Shown: piece by piece, positions 26,928-35,503 of the stretch
Layout: every line of letters starts with the position of its first letter
Numbering within the stretch: the stretch's first letter is position 1
Source: an uncultured Aquimarina sp.
GTDB lineage: Bacteria > Bacteroidota > Bacteroidia > Flavobacteriales > Flavobacteriaceae
Assembly: GCA_947492105.1 (NCBI GenBank)
Contig: CANLMN010000033.1
Span: 1-47,505 of the forward strand
DNA: 47,505 nt
Direction of reading: 5' to 3'
The notes under the pieces: model-generated
What the model saw: only the letters and a program-made list of their open reading frames with translations
What the model was told of the DNA's origin: nothing
The model's database searches: none
Translations under genes and position numbers: made by a program

Positions 26928-27647
26928 TTATTTTACTGGTGGTTTTGATGGACGTACTTCTATCTTACTAGGCAAAGTTCGCGGGTGCATGGTTAATAAA
27001 TCCAATACCAACTTTCCAATATCTTCGCTCTGAATTTTCCATGCGTCTTTATCTGAGGGTACATGATTATTAAAATATGTCGCAACAGATCCAGGCATAA
27101 TAGTACTCACTTTGATATCATCTTGGCGCAAATCTAACATCATCGCTTGTGTAAAACCTGTTAAACCAAATTTACTTGCATTATATGCAGCACCACTAGG
27201 AAAGAAATTTGCTCCTGCCAAACTAGAAATCGTAAAAATATAACCTTTGGTTTTCTTCAATGCATCCAATGAAGCTTTTACACTATAAAACACTCCTGTA
27301 AGATTCGTATCTATAGTTTGATGCCATTGTTCGGGTGTTAATTCTGTTATAGGAGCAAAATGCCCTACTCCCGCATTCGCTACTAACACGTCCAATTGCC
27401 CCCATTTAGCGATCACCTGAGCTACAGCTTCTTCTTGACTTTGATAATCTACTACATCAGCACCTATCCCTAGTGCTTCTCCTGAATTATTTTTATTAAG
27501 TTCCTCTGCCGCTTGTTCCGCACGATCCTTATCCCTGCTAGTTACTGCAACCCGCATACCTTGTGCCAACAATACTTCTGCAATGCCATAACCTATTCCT
27601 TTACTGCCGCCTGTTATTAATACCGTTTTATTCTTTAATATATCCAT
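26928..27647 (-). CDS. short-chain dehydrogenase/reductase (SDR)
   Basis: This 239-residue classical SDR has TGGSKGIG (12-19), NAG (91-93), Ser141/Ser142 and the catalytic Tyr155-x3-Lys159 (YNASK). The substrate cannot be told; members include 3-ketoacyl reductases and other carbonyl reductases. It is the first gene before uracil-DNA glycosylase, 6 bases apart, but no functional link is known. The spacer from 27648 to 27914 shows no further gene. Confidence 0.88.
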   Translation of the reverse strand: MDILKNKTVLITGGSKGIGYGIAEVLLAQGMRVAVTSRDKDRAEQAAEELNKNNSGEALGIGADVVDYQSQEEAVAQVIAKWGQLDVLVANAGVGHFAPITELTPEQWHQTIDTNLTGVFYSVKASLDALKKTKGYIFTISSLAGANFFPSGAAYNASKFGLTGFTQAMMLDLRQDDIKVSTIMPGSVATYFNNHVPSDKDAWKIQSEDIGKLVLDLLTMHPRTLPSKIEVRPSKPPVK

Positions 27648-27914
27648 GATCGTAACTTTTTGAAAACTCCGTGTTAATAAACGTATAAAAATACGACTAC
27701 TAGGGAAAGGGATTTTAAAGAAGTTCTTAATTTTTTACTAAAAAATGTATTTCTACTAATTTTAACTATGATACTTGAAGAAAAAAATCGGAAATTGCAC
27801 CACGTTTTTAAATTAGGAATGGCTTATTGCTACAACAAGTTGTTCTTATTTTGAGAAAATTTTTAGGTTCTGTTTTTTTAATTTAAATTTACGATCCCCA
27901 AAACGATTATATTT

Positions 27915-28523
27915 ATGAGCTTGACATCTTCAAAAAAATCACGTCTTCAATTATTGCATCAATATTATACCTACACGGGTTTTTACAAATTTTTAGGAGC
28001 TAGTCTCAAAAAAGCGTTACCACCTATTATTGTTTTTATTGTAGGTATATTGATCCTAAATTATTTTGTAAATCTAAATGATTTATTAGTTCGTATTACA
28101 GAAACTTATGATTCTTGGGTTATTTTTCTAACGTTTTTTATTTCTGAATCTTTTTTAGGACTAATACCACCAGAAATTTTTATAGCTTGGAGTGACAAAG
28201 CCTCTAATCCATTAATCACACTATCTACTCTAGCATTACTATCTTACTTAGGCGGTGTTGTATCGTTTTTTATGGGAAAATCAATCACTAAGATTCCTTC
28301 TGTTCATAATTATCTAGAGGTAAAAATGGCAAAACATATCAAAAATACCAAAAAATGGGGTGGTTTCTTGATTATTGTAGGGGCATTACTTCCCATCCCA
28401 TTCTCCATTACCAGTATAGCAGCAGGGATGATTAATTTCCCCTTTCTTAGTTATCTTGCTTTTGGATTATTGCGATTCTTACGATTCTATCTTTATGCCA
28501 TTGCAATTTTTAGTTTAGTTTAA
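27915..28523 (+). CDS. VTT/DedA-like integral membrane protein
   Basis: This 202-residue protein has hydrophobic segments at about 35-54, 68-88, 95-118, 148-168 and 175-202. The LGLIPPEIFIAW segment and the GALLPIPFSITSIAAGMI segment resemble the re-entrant regions of VTT (DedA/SNARE-associated) proteins, thought to move lipids or lipid-carrier phosphates across the membrane. The match is by pattern, so the subfamily is uncertain. The gene stands alone on this strand. Confidence 0.6.
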   Translation: MSLTSSKKSRLQLLHQYYTYTGFYKFLGASLKKALPPIIVFIVGILILNYFVNLNDLLVRITETYDSWVIFLTFFISESFLGLIPPEIFIAWSDKASNPLITLSTLALLSYLGGVVSFFMGKSITKIPSVHNYLEVKMAKHIKNTKKWGGFLIIVGALLPIPFSITSIAAGMINFPFLSYLAFGLLRFLRFYLYAIAIFSLV

Positions 28524-28649
28524 GTCAATATTAGGTGAATAGCACCTTTGGAATGAATACATCATCCAACTAACTCCTAAGAACAATAAAATATAACACG
28601 ACGTATATTCTTTTGAATCATAGTATCATGTAGAGTGCAATTATGTGGG

Positions 28650-28692
28650 CTCAAATAACACCATTTAAAAAATAATTAAACTCGTATTAATT
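28650..28692 (+). repeat. dispersed intergenic repeat B, copy 3 (partial)
   Basis: AATAACACCATTT followed by AAAAAATAATTA matches copies 1 and 2, then diverges into an A-like ACTCGTATTAAT. It lies between the convergent VTT and hydrolase genes. Confidence 0.45.
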
Positions 28693-28735
28693 ATAACCCT
28701 TGTTGTGCTTAGTACTTTTTAGAAGTCAAGTTTAA

Positions 28736-29599
28736 TCAAATCTCTTGGATATTTAAAGTTTCTTGTCCAATGATATTGATTACTTTTTTAGACCAAAGCA
28801 TTTTAAAATGTCCAGTTCCTTCTATTTCAATAAGTTTAGAATTAGAAAAAAAAGAACTAACCTGTTTTGTCTTTTCTATTGAGATTATTTTATCAGACTT
28901 ATCGTGAATGAAAGTAATATCTTTTATCTCTATGTTATTAATCACATTTTTAACTTTATGATTAATAGGATTATATTCAGTTGTCGTTTCTTGTATTTTA
29001 TCAATTAATAACTTTGTAGTCTTTTTTGTTAAACCAAATTGATTAACAGCAAGACCTATAAATTCTAAAAATCTGCTCGGTGTTGTTAAGGCTATCATTT
29101 TATTTACTTTGTATTTAAGTGAGTTCATAGCTGTAAATACAAGTACGGTTCCCATTGAGTGAGACATAATTAAATCATAGTTGTCTTTTTCTAAAAATAG
29201 CTTTACCAAATCTGCCATTTCAAAAAAGCTCGTTTTTTTTCTTGTGCTATCTCCGTGGCAAGGACCATCAAAACTTGTAACTTGGTAATTGTTTTTTATT
29301 AATTCTGGGATAATTGCTCCAAAATTAGAAGCTCTTCCTCCCCAACCGTGAACAAGTAAAACTTTTTTATTTCCTTTTCCCCATTTATAAGTAGAAATGT
29401 TAAACTTATTAAAACGAAAAACGCTTTTCTTTGCTACTTCAAGAATCTCTTTCTCAAAAGTTCTGATTTTTCTTTTTTCAGGTTTAGATATAAAATTAAA
29501 AGCTATTTTGGCTGTCAGTTTTGGTGACACTTTTTGTAGAATAGCAATACTTTTTTTAAAATTCATTTTTAATGCTGTTAGTTGCCTAACAAATCTCAT
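28736..29599 (-). CDS. alpha/beta hydrolase
   Basis: This 287-residue protein is an alpha/beta-fold hydrolase. The oxyanion segment HGWGG is at 84-88, the nucleophile Ser148 in SHSMG, the acid probably Asp236 in HDKSDKII and the base His264 in GTGHFKM. The substrate, probably an ester, is unknown. It follows a Crp/Fnr gene on the same strand, with an 18-base palindrome in the gap, which suggests that it is a target of that regulator. Both genes look more AT-rich than most neighbours, by eye. Confidence 0.83.
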   Translation of the reverse strand: MRFVRQLTALKMNFKKSIAILQKVSPKLTAKIAFNFISKPEKRKIRTFEKEILEVAKKSVFRFNKFNISTYKWGKGNKKVLLVHGWGGRASNFGAIIPELIKNNYQVTSFDGPCHGDSTRKKTSFFEMADLVKLFLEKDNYDLIMSHSMGTVLVFTAMNSLKYKVNKMIALTTPSRFLEFIGLAVNQFGLTKKTTKLLIDKIQETTTEYNPINHKVKNVINNIEIKDITFIHDKSDKIISIEKTKQVSSFFSNSKLIEIEGTGHFKMLWSKKVINIIGQETLNIQEI

Positions 29600-29618
29600 A
29601 ATTTTTAACGCTAATTAT

Positions 29619-29636
29619 TTGACACAAATGTGTCAA
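29619..29636. promoter_or_regulatory. 18-base palindrome between Crp/Fnr and hydrolase genes
   Basis: TTGACACA-AA-TGTGTCAA has perfect 8-base arms and a 2-base centre. It lies between the Crp/Fnr stop (29639) and the hydrolase start (29599). It resembles a regulator site rather than a terminator, since no U-run follows. Binding by the adjacent Crp/Fnr protein is inference. Confidence 0.55.
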
Positions 29637-29638
29637 TT

Positions 29639-30244
29639 TTAAAGAGAATTAATTTTTTTTCTGATTCTAGTTAATGTTTGTCTCTTGATACCCAAAAAGG
29701 AAGAAAGGTCAGTAAGAGAAATTCGATTTACAATATTTTTATTTCTTGTAATAAAATTAATGTACCGTTGTTCTGCATTTTCAAATAAAAAACTTTCAAT
29801 TCTATTTTGTCGTTTTGTTAGATGTCTTTCTGCAATTAATCTCCCATACTTTTCAAAATTCTTATACTTGGCATAACATTCTTGTATTAATGTATATGGA
29901 ATATTAACTAATAGGCTAGACTCTAAAGATTGAATATAATACTTGGAAGGATTTTGGTTAATGAAAGCACTATAATCTGCCGCGTGGCTATTCTCTTTTG
30001 CAAAAGCAATAGTTATTTCTTCTCCTTGGTCATTTACATAAAAAATTCGAAGTAAACCTTCGAAAACAAAAGCTAAATTTTTTTGAATTTCCCCAGCCAC
30101 TAAATAGAGCTTTTTTGCATCTAATCTTGTGAAAGTAATTTTACTTACAATAAAATTTATTTCGTCAAAGTTAAAATCAGGAAAAATTTCCATTAAGGCT
30201 TTGGAATATGCTAATGTAGGTTCGTGATTTTTATCTGTTTTCAT
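29639..30244 (-). CDS. Crp/Fnr family transcriptional regulator
   Basis: This protein of about 201 residues has a cyclic-nucleotide-binding-type beta-roll (about 25-115: LYLVAGEIQKNLAFVFEGLL, then RIFYVNDQGEEITIAF) and a C-terminal helix-turn-helix (SLTDLSSFLGIKRQTLTRIR). It lacks FNR-type cysteines. The frame opens at TTG 30262, but the ATG at 30244 is the likely start. A TAnnTTTG box lies upstream, and the alpha/beta hydrolase follows 39 bases downstream. It is a paralogue of the regulator at 84-677 by family only. Confidence 0.85.
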   Translation of the reverse strand: MKTDKNHEPTLAYSKALMEIFPDFNFDEINFIVSKITFTRLDAKKLYLVAGEIQKNLAFVFEGLLRIFYVNDQGEEITIAFAKENSHAADYSAFINQNPSKYYIQSLESSLLVNIPYTLIQECYAKYKNFEKYGRLIAERHLTKRQNRIESFLFENAEQRYINFITRNKNIVNRISLTDLSSFLGIKRQTLTRIRKKINSL

Positions 30245-30308
30245 TTTATAGGTATTAAGCACAACAATCAGACATATCCAATTGGGTATATTTCTCTTAT
30301 GTCATTCA

Positions 30309-30316
30309 CAAATCTA
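30309..30316 (-). promoter_or_regulatory. Bacteroidota -7 box (TAGATTTG) for the Crp/Fnr gene
   Basis: On the minus strand TAGATTTG matches TAnnTTTG and lies 64 bases before the ATG at 30244. Motif match only. Confidence 0.35.
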
Positions 30317-30661
30317 ACAGATTTTTGATGGATCTCAAATTATTGGTTGCTACTTGCGTATAGATTTCTGTGGTTTCCTTAAAAGAGTAAGGCCGCATAT
30401 GCTAAGAGATTCCTTTGCTACTCTATCGTATAGAAATATGGAACAGAGCTACGTTATATACAAACTTTATTAAGGTACAGTTCCAGTAAAACCTGCTTTT
30501 GTACTGCTTCAACAATAATGTTTTCTACACTTGTAGCACTACACTTGTACCATTTGTTGTTTGAATGTACCGGAAAGAAAAATTAAGATATTTTTCTTTC
30601 AGCATCAACAGAAAAATGAAGCATAACCTTAGTTACGGTTTATTTTTATGCTGAAGCTGAG
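30317..30661. other. intergenic region with a hairpin, no intact gene
   Basis: It holds short open stretches on the minus strand broken by stops (possibly gene remnants, not identifiable) and competing hairpins near 30598-30655: TTCAGCAT/ATGCTGAA, and GCATAA/TTATGC using part of the same sequence. Confidence 0.4.
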
Positions 30662-30725
30662 GCGAAAAATAGTTCAAAATTATTTTGTTTTACAAGTACA
30701 TTTTAACTGGCATAAGAATAAAAAG
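30662..30725 (+). repeat. dispersed intergenic repeat C, copy 2
   Basis: It matches 23338-23410 in AAAATAGTTCAA, ATTTTG, TACAA-TACATTTTAACT and AGAAT, in order. It lies just before the 3' end of the pcm gene. Confidence 0.55.
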
Positions 30726-30775
30726 AATACCACTTACTTCATCTTATTATAAATCAAAAACAGTAAAAACTTCTC

Positions 30776-31417
30776 TTAATTTTTATTTTCTAATAATGGG
30801 ACAAAACGGAATTCTCCTAATTCGGTCTTTTCGAATTGCGTTTCTGTTTTGCGAACAAAAAGGGTCATCATTTGTGGATCATCTCCAACAGGGATTACAA
30901 GGCGTCCTCCTATTGCTAGTTGGCTTAATAATGGTTTTGGAACATAAGGCGCTCCTGCTGTTACGATAATTCCTTTATAGGGAGCAAACTCTTCCAATCC
31001 TTTGTATCCATCTCCAAAAGATAGATATTTTGGTCTGTATCCCAATTTGGATAAAAGTAATTTGGTTTTTTTAAACAATTCTTGCTGTCTTTCTATGCTA
31101 AAAACTTTGGCTCCCATAGTACACAAAACAGCAGTTTGATAGCCCGATCCTGTACCGATTTCCAAAATCTTATCTCCTTTGGATAACTGCAAAAGCTCAC
31201 TTTGAAAAGCTACCGTATATGGTTGCGAAATAGTTTGTCCTGCTCCTATCGGAAACGCTTTGTCTTGATATGCATGATCCTCGAATCCAGAATCCATAAA
31301 CAAATGTCTGGGAATCTCTGTAACTGCACTCAGCACTGCTCTACTCAGAATACCTTTGTCTTCTAATACTTTTACTAATTGCTTTCTTTTCCCCTTGTGT
31401 TTTAATGTATCTTTCAC
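30776..31417 (-). CDS. pcm: protein-L-isoaspartate O-methyltransferase
   Basis: This 213-residue SAM-dependent methyltransferase repairs isoaspartyl residues in damaged proteins. The family segments IGAGQTISQPYTVAFQ and the SAM motif ILEIGTGSGYQT (84-95) are clear, followed by GIIVTAGAPYVPKPLLSQL. The start at 31417 is GTG (MKDTLKHKGKR, the usual N-terminus of Bacteroidota members); no ATG lies before residue 41. Length is normal. It appears monocistronic. Confidence 0.93.
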   Translation of the reverse strand: MKDTLKHKGKRKQLVKVLEDKGILSRAVLSAVTEIPRHLFMDSGFEDHAYQDKAFPIGAGQTISQPYTVAFQSELLQLSKGDKILEIGTGSGYQTAVLCTMGAKVFSIERQQELFKKTKLLLSKLGYRPKYLSFGDGYKGLEEFAPYKGIIVTAGAPYVPKPLLSQLAIGGRLVIPVGDDPQMMTLFVRKTETQFEKTELGEFRFVPLLENKN

Positions 31418-31995
31418 GTATGTTAACTGAGTTGTATAATTGGCAAGCTAAAATTACATAAAGATTTTCAAGCACAGGAGTTTTTGCGCTTAAGTTTCAC
31501 ATAAAAACACAGACTGTAGATATGTCTGCTATGATAAAAAATGGTTTTCTCTTCTACTAATCAATTATTTATTACTTAATATTTTTTTTTAAAAAAAAGA
31601 GCGCTACAAGAGGTTTTCGAATTTTACTTTTTCTAGAGAATATTGACTAGGATACTGTAGTTAAATTATACTTTTGAACTTTTTTCTCTTCGTCACCTCC
31701 CCTTTACACCTCCATTTTTGTCTTTTTCTTTGCTCATAACCCTGCTATGAAACAAAAGAACACTGCAATTGCTCAAAAAAAAACACTTATCATCATTACC
31801 AACTCACCTCCTCCTATTCGTCGATCATACCAACATCAAAAAAAAAAAAAACTATCTCCAAAACTTTTCTTCTCGTCAAAAAAGCATTTTTACCTTTTAA
31901 CTTAATATTTAGACAAAAAAAACCTTGAAATCATAAAAGAATTTCTATCCCCATATCATTTAGCTTTTTATTAAGAATGCATTTATAAAAAATGC
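31418..31995. other. intergenic region between divergent genes
   Basis: This AT-rich spacer has long A and T runs and a family E copy (31694-31770). I see no gene or convincing RNA. Confidence 0.5.
31694..31770 (+). repeat. dispersed repeat E, copy 2
   Basis: It matches 24776-24850, best in CTGCT-TGAAACAA-AGAA-CACT-CAATT. Confidence 0.45.
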
Positions 31996-32003
31996 TACTT
32001 TTG
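31996..32003 (+). promoter_or_regulatory. Bacteroidota -7 box (TACTTTTG) for the Gfo/Idh/MocA gene
   Basis: TACTTTTG matches TAnnTTTG and lies 18 bases before the ATG at 32021, implying a very short leader. Confidence 0.55.
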
Positions 32004-32020
32004 TGTAAAATCATATCACT

Positions 32021-32980
32021 ATGCTAAAAGTTGGAGTTTTGGGTGCAGGGCACTTGGGGAAAATTCACTTACGTTTATTAGAACAATCTGAAAATTATGA
32101 ATTACTTGGCTTCTTTGATGCCAACGATGATCATGCCAAAGCAATTGTAGAAGAATTTGGATATACACTATATGACTCCGTAGAAGCATTGATTGCTGCC
32201 GTGGATGTAGTGGATATTGTAACACCGACCTTTGCACATTTTGAAGTCGCAAAAAAAGCAATCGAGCAAGGGAAACATGTTTTTATTGAAAAGCCTATTA
32301 CTAACACCGTCTCAGAAGCCGAGGCACTTATTGCATTAAGTGAGAAGCATCAAATAAAAGGACAAGTCGGTCACGTAGAGCGTTTCAATCCTGCTTTTAC
32401 TGCCGTAGTAGACATGATTGAGAACCCAATGTTTATCGAGACACATCGCTTGGCAGAGTTCAACCCTAGAGGAACTGATGTTCCTGTGGTATTAGATTTG
32501 ATGATTCACGATATAGATGCAATTCTGAGTGTTGTCAAATCCAAAGTAAAAAATATAAGTGCCAGTGGTGTTGCAGTGATCAGTGAAACACCTGACATAG
32601 CCAATGCTCGGATCGAATTCGAAAATGGTTGTGTAGCCAATCTTACTGCAAGTCGTATTTCATTAAAAAACATGCGCAAATCCCGTTTTTTTCAGAAAGA
32701 CGCATATATTTCTGTTGATTTTCTAGAAAAAAAATGTGAAGTCGTCAAAATGAAAGACGCTCCAGAAAATCCAGATGATTTTGCCATGATCTTACAAAAT
32801 GCCGAAGGTGTAAAAAAACAAATCTATTTTGCCAATCCCAATATCCCTAATAATAATGCGATACTTGATGAGCTAAATGCTTTTGCAAAAGCCATTAATG
32901 AAGGTACAACCCCTATTGTATCTCTACAACAAGCTACAGAAGCGCTACGTGTGGCTTTACAAATAATTTCTTGTTTCTAA
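32021..32980 (+). CDS. Gfo/Idh/MocA family NAD(P)-dependent oxidoreductase
   Basis: This 319-residue protein has the N-terminal Rossmann motif GAGHLG (8-13), the family signature EKP (90-92) and a C-terminal alpha/beta domain with the HDIDAIL segment (after VVLDLMI). Members oxidise or reduce sugars, inositols or related compounds, and the substrate is unknown. It has no signal peptide. The 3-hydroxyacyl-CoA dehydrogenase follows 53 bases downstream, so the two may be one transcript. Confidence 0.87.
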   Translation: MLKVGVLGAGHLGKIHLRLLEQSENYELLGFFDANDDHAKAIVEEFGYTLYDSVEALIAAVDVVDIVTPTFAHFEVAKKAIEQGKHVFIEKPITNTVSEAEALIALSEKHQIKGQVGHVERFNPAFTAVVDMIENPMFIETHRLAEFNPRGTDVPVVLDLMIHDIDAILSVVKSKVKNISASGVAVISETPDIANARIEFENGCVANLTASRISLKNMRKSRFFQKDAYISVDFLEKKCEVVKMKDAPENPDDFAMILQNAEGVKKQIYFANPNIPNNNAILDELNAFAKAINEGTTPIVSLQQATEALRVALQIISCF

Positions 32981-33033
32981 AAAAATATTCTATTTCAACA
33001 GACTTTTTTAAACTAAACTAAACAAAAAACATT

Positions 33034-33924
33034 ATGAAAAATATAGCTGTTATTGGTTCAGGAACCATGGGGAATGGTATTGCGCACACCTTTGCGCAAT
33101 ATGGATATAAAGTGCAGCTTATAGATATTTCTCAGAATGCTTTGGATAAAGGGATACAAACAATTACAAATAACCTACAACGTCTGGTAGCTAAAGAAAA
33201 AATCAGTTCTCAACAGTCTCTTGAAACACTAGCAAATATTACAACTCATACAGAATTGAAAAAAGGATTAAAGTATGCCAACTTTGTCATAGAAGCGGCT
33301 ACAGAAAACCTAGAACTGAAACTGAGTATATTTAAAGAACTGGATAAAATTTGTCCAGAAGGTACTATTCTGGCAACAAATACTTCCTCCATATCCATAA
33401 CACAAATAGCAGCTGTAACAAACCGTCCTGAACTAGTTATTGGGATGCATTTCATGAACCCCGTACCCGTAATGCCATTGGTAGAAATCATAAAAGGGTA
33501 TAGCACTAGCAGAACCGTTATAGACACCGTTGTAACGCTTACCAAACAACTAGAAAAGACACCTGTTTTGGCAAATGATTACCCGGGTTTTGTTGCCAAT
33601 AGGATTCTGATGCCAATGCTCAATGAAGCAATCGAAACTTTGTACAATGGTGTTGCAGGTGTCAAAGAAATAGATGCAATTATGAAACTTGGAATGGCGC
33701 ACCCTATGGGACCATTACAATTGGCAGATTTTATTGGTTTAGACGTTTGCTTATCGATATTGGAGGTATTGTATAATGGTTTTAAAAACCCCAAGTATGC
33801 ACCTTGCCCATTACTTGTCAATATGGTACAAGCCGGAAAATTAGGTGTCAAAAGTGGCGAGGGGTTCTATGACTATTCGCTAAGCAAAAAAGCAGAGAAT
33901 GTAGCTCCAAGCTTTGACAACTAA
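33034..33924 (+). CDS. 3-hydroxyacyl-CoA (3-hydroxybutyryl-CoA) dehydrogenase
   Basis: This 296-residue enzyme interconverts 3-hydroxyacyl-CoA and 3-ketoacyl-CoA using NAD. The nucleotide loop GSGTMG (8-13), the catalytic His139 with Asn142 in GMHFMNPVPVM and Glu151 are in place, followed by the C-terminal helical domain (DYPGFVANRILMP, GLDVCLSILEVL). It is a short single-function form, as in butyrate or PHB-type pathways and aromatic degradation, rather than a fused beta-oxidation enzyme. It lies between the Gfo/Idh/MocA and DUF1015 genes. Confidence 0.92.
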   Translation: MKNIAVIGSGTMGNGIAHTFAQYGYKVQLIDISQNALDKGIQTITNNLQRLVAKEKISSQQSLETLANITTHTELKKGLKYANFVIEAATENLELKLSIFKELDKICPEGTILATNTSSISITQIAAVTNRPELVIGMHFMNPVPVMPLVEIIKGYSTSRTVIDTVVTLTKQLEKTPVLANDYPGFVANRILMPMLNEAIETLYNGVAGVKEIDAIMKLGMAHPMGPLQLADFIGLDVCLSILEVLYNGFKNPKYAPCPLLVNMVQAGKLGVKSGEGFYDYSLSKKAENVAPSFDN

Positions 33925-34047
33925 TCTTCATGAAATTTGTAGCGTTTCTAGCAATTTTGATACTCTGTTTAGTAGAAGTATCCTGAATAAAAGATTTTTT
34001 TTACAGTCTGTAGCTACAAGACGTTTTTTATAAAAGTATATTAAAAG

Positions 34048-35289
34048 ATGGCAGAAGTACTCCCTTTTAAAGCTATTCGGCCTGCAGAGGACAAAGTTAC
34101 TGATGTAATTTCCTATTCCTTTGAAAATTACACTTCGGCTGAATTATCTGCAATTCTTGCAAAAAACCCGTATTCTTTTCTGCAAATTATTATGGCCGGA
34201 GCCACTCCTAATTCACCAAAACTCCCTGCAAAAGATCGTTTTGATCGTATTAAAACCACCTATAAAACCTTCAGAGAGCAACATTATTATCAACAAGAAC
34301 AAACTCCCTGCTATTATGTGTATAGAAAAAAGAATAATCAAGGTGTATTTACTGGAATCATTGCCAAAACGAGCACTCTAGATTATAAAAATACGATCAT
34401 CAAAAAACATGAAGAAATTATTAGTTCACGCAAAAAGAATTTCGCCAAATACCTAAAACAAGTTGGATTTAATGCGGAACCTGTACTCCTCACCTATCCC
34501 GACAATAAGGATATTGAGTCTTTGGTTACTAAAATCACAAGTACATCGACAACTTATGATTTTATGACCGAAAATCGTGAACAACATCAATTATGGACAG
34601 TCGATAACCTACAAATAATTGAGCAATTAGTGATTGCTTTTGCAAAAATACCGAGCCTCTACATCGCAGATGGGCATCATCGCTGTGCATCGTCCCATGA
34701 ATTAGCACAAATAATGAGACAGAAAACAAAAGGTACTAACATGCAAACAACACATGACTATTTTATGAGTTATCTTTTGCCAGAATCCCAAGTAAAAATC
34801 CATGAATTTAACCGACTGATTACAGATCTCAATAATTATACCCCCTCGGAGATCCTTTCTGAAATTTCTAAATATTATTATATAAAAAAGTTTGAAGGAG
34901 AAAAACAGATGTTACTTCATACAAATACCGAATTCTCAATGTATCTAGAGGATACTTTTTATCATCTTTCGCTAAAAAAAGAAGCCTATACTTTTAACAA
35001 TGTTTTGAGTGCATTAGCACCTCAGATTCTAAACGACACTATTCTTGAACCTATTTTGGGAATTACCGATGTTCGAAAAGATCCTAGGATTCATTTTTTT
35101 TATGCTAAAGAAGCCCTTTCAACAATCAAAAATCATATAGATAGCGGTTCTTACCGCATTGGATTTGGCATGCAACCGGTTTCCATCACAGCACTAAAGA
35201 ACGTAGCAGATGCAGCTCTCAAAATGCCTCCAAAAAGCACTTATGTAGTTCCCAAACTCCCTAGTGGATTTCTCTTATATGAGTTCTGA
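34048..35289 (+). CDS. DUF1015 family protein
   Basis: This 413-residue protein matches DUF1015: PFKAIRPAEDKVTDVISYSF at the N-terminus, NPYSFLQIIM, and the signature YIADGHHRCASSHELA with FMSYLLPESQ after it. The function is not established; the conserved ADGHHR looks like an active site. It lacks a signal peptide. It lies 123 bases after the 3-hydroxyacyl-CoA dehydrogenase gene on the same strand. Confidence 0.85.
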   Translation: MAEVLPFKAIRPAEDKVTDVISYSFENYTSAELSAILAKNPYSFLQIIMAGATPNSPKLPAKDRFDRIKTTYKTFREQHYYQQEQTPCYYVYRKKNNQGVFTGIIAKTSTLDYKNTIIKKHEEIISSRKKNFAKYLKQVGFNAEPVLLTYPDNKDIESLVTKITSTSTTYDFMTENREQHQLWTVDNLQIIEQLVIAFAKIPSLYIADGHHRCASSHELAQIMRQKTKGTNMQTTHDYFMSYLLPESQVKIHEFNRLITDLNNYTPSEILSEISKYYYIKKFEGEKQMLLHTNTEFSMYLEDTFYHLSLKKEAYTFNNVLSALAPQILNDTILEPILGITDVRKDPRIHFFYAKEALSTIKNHIDSGSYRIGFGMQPVSITALKNVADAALKMPPKSTYVVPKLPSGFLLYEF

Positions 35290-35412
35290 ATAGTTACTCT
35301 ACAATTGCCAAAGTATTTGGGATCGACAATAATTAGAACTCCTACTATTTTTTGAACATTAAGCACCTTGACATATTTAAATTCAACAACCAGAAATATA
35401 TCTAAAAACTAG

Positions 35413-35420
35413 TATCTTTG
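35413..35420 (+). promoter_or_regulatory. Bacteroidota -7 box (TATCTTTG) for the lipoprotein gene
   Basis: TATCTTTG matches TAnnTTTG and lies 83 bases before the ATG at 35504. Confidence 0.4.
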
Positions 35421-35503
35421 GACTTATGTTTTGATTTATGAAACATCATCAAGGAATGATTATTGCTGTTGTTTCTTTTGGACACTGAAAAAACTTTTTT
35501 TTA

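Noticed and set aside
27769-27855. 28-residue open frame between the SDR and VTT genes
   Set aside because: Too short, no homologue recognised and no promoter box near it.
31840-31860. Long A-run that could suggest slippage or an unusual structure
   Set aside because: It lies in a non-coding AT-rich spacer, where such runs are expected.
35438-35488. Possible 16-residue leader peptide before the lipoprotein gene
   Set aside because: No codon bias typical of attenuation, no terminator hairpin and no ribosome-binding support.
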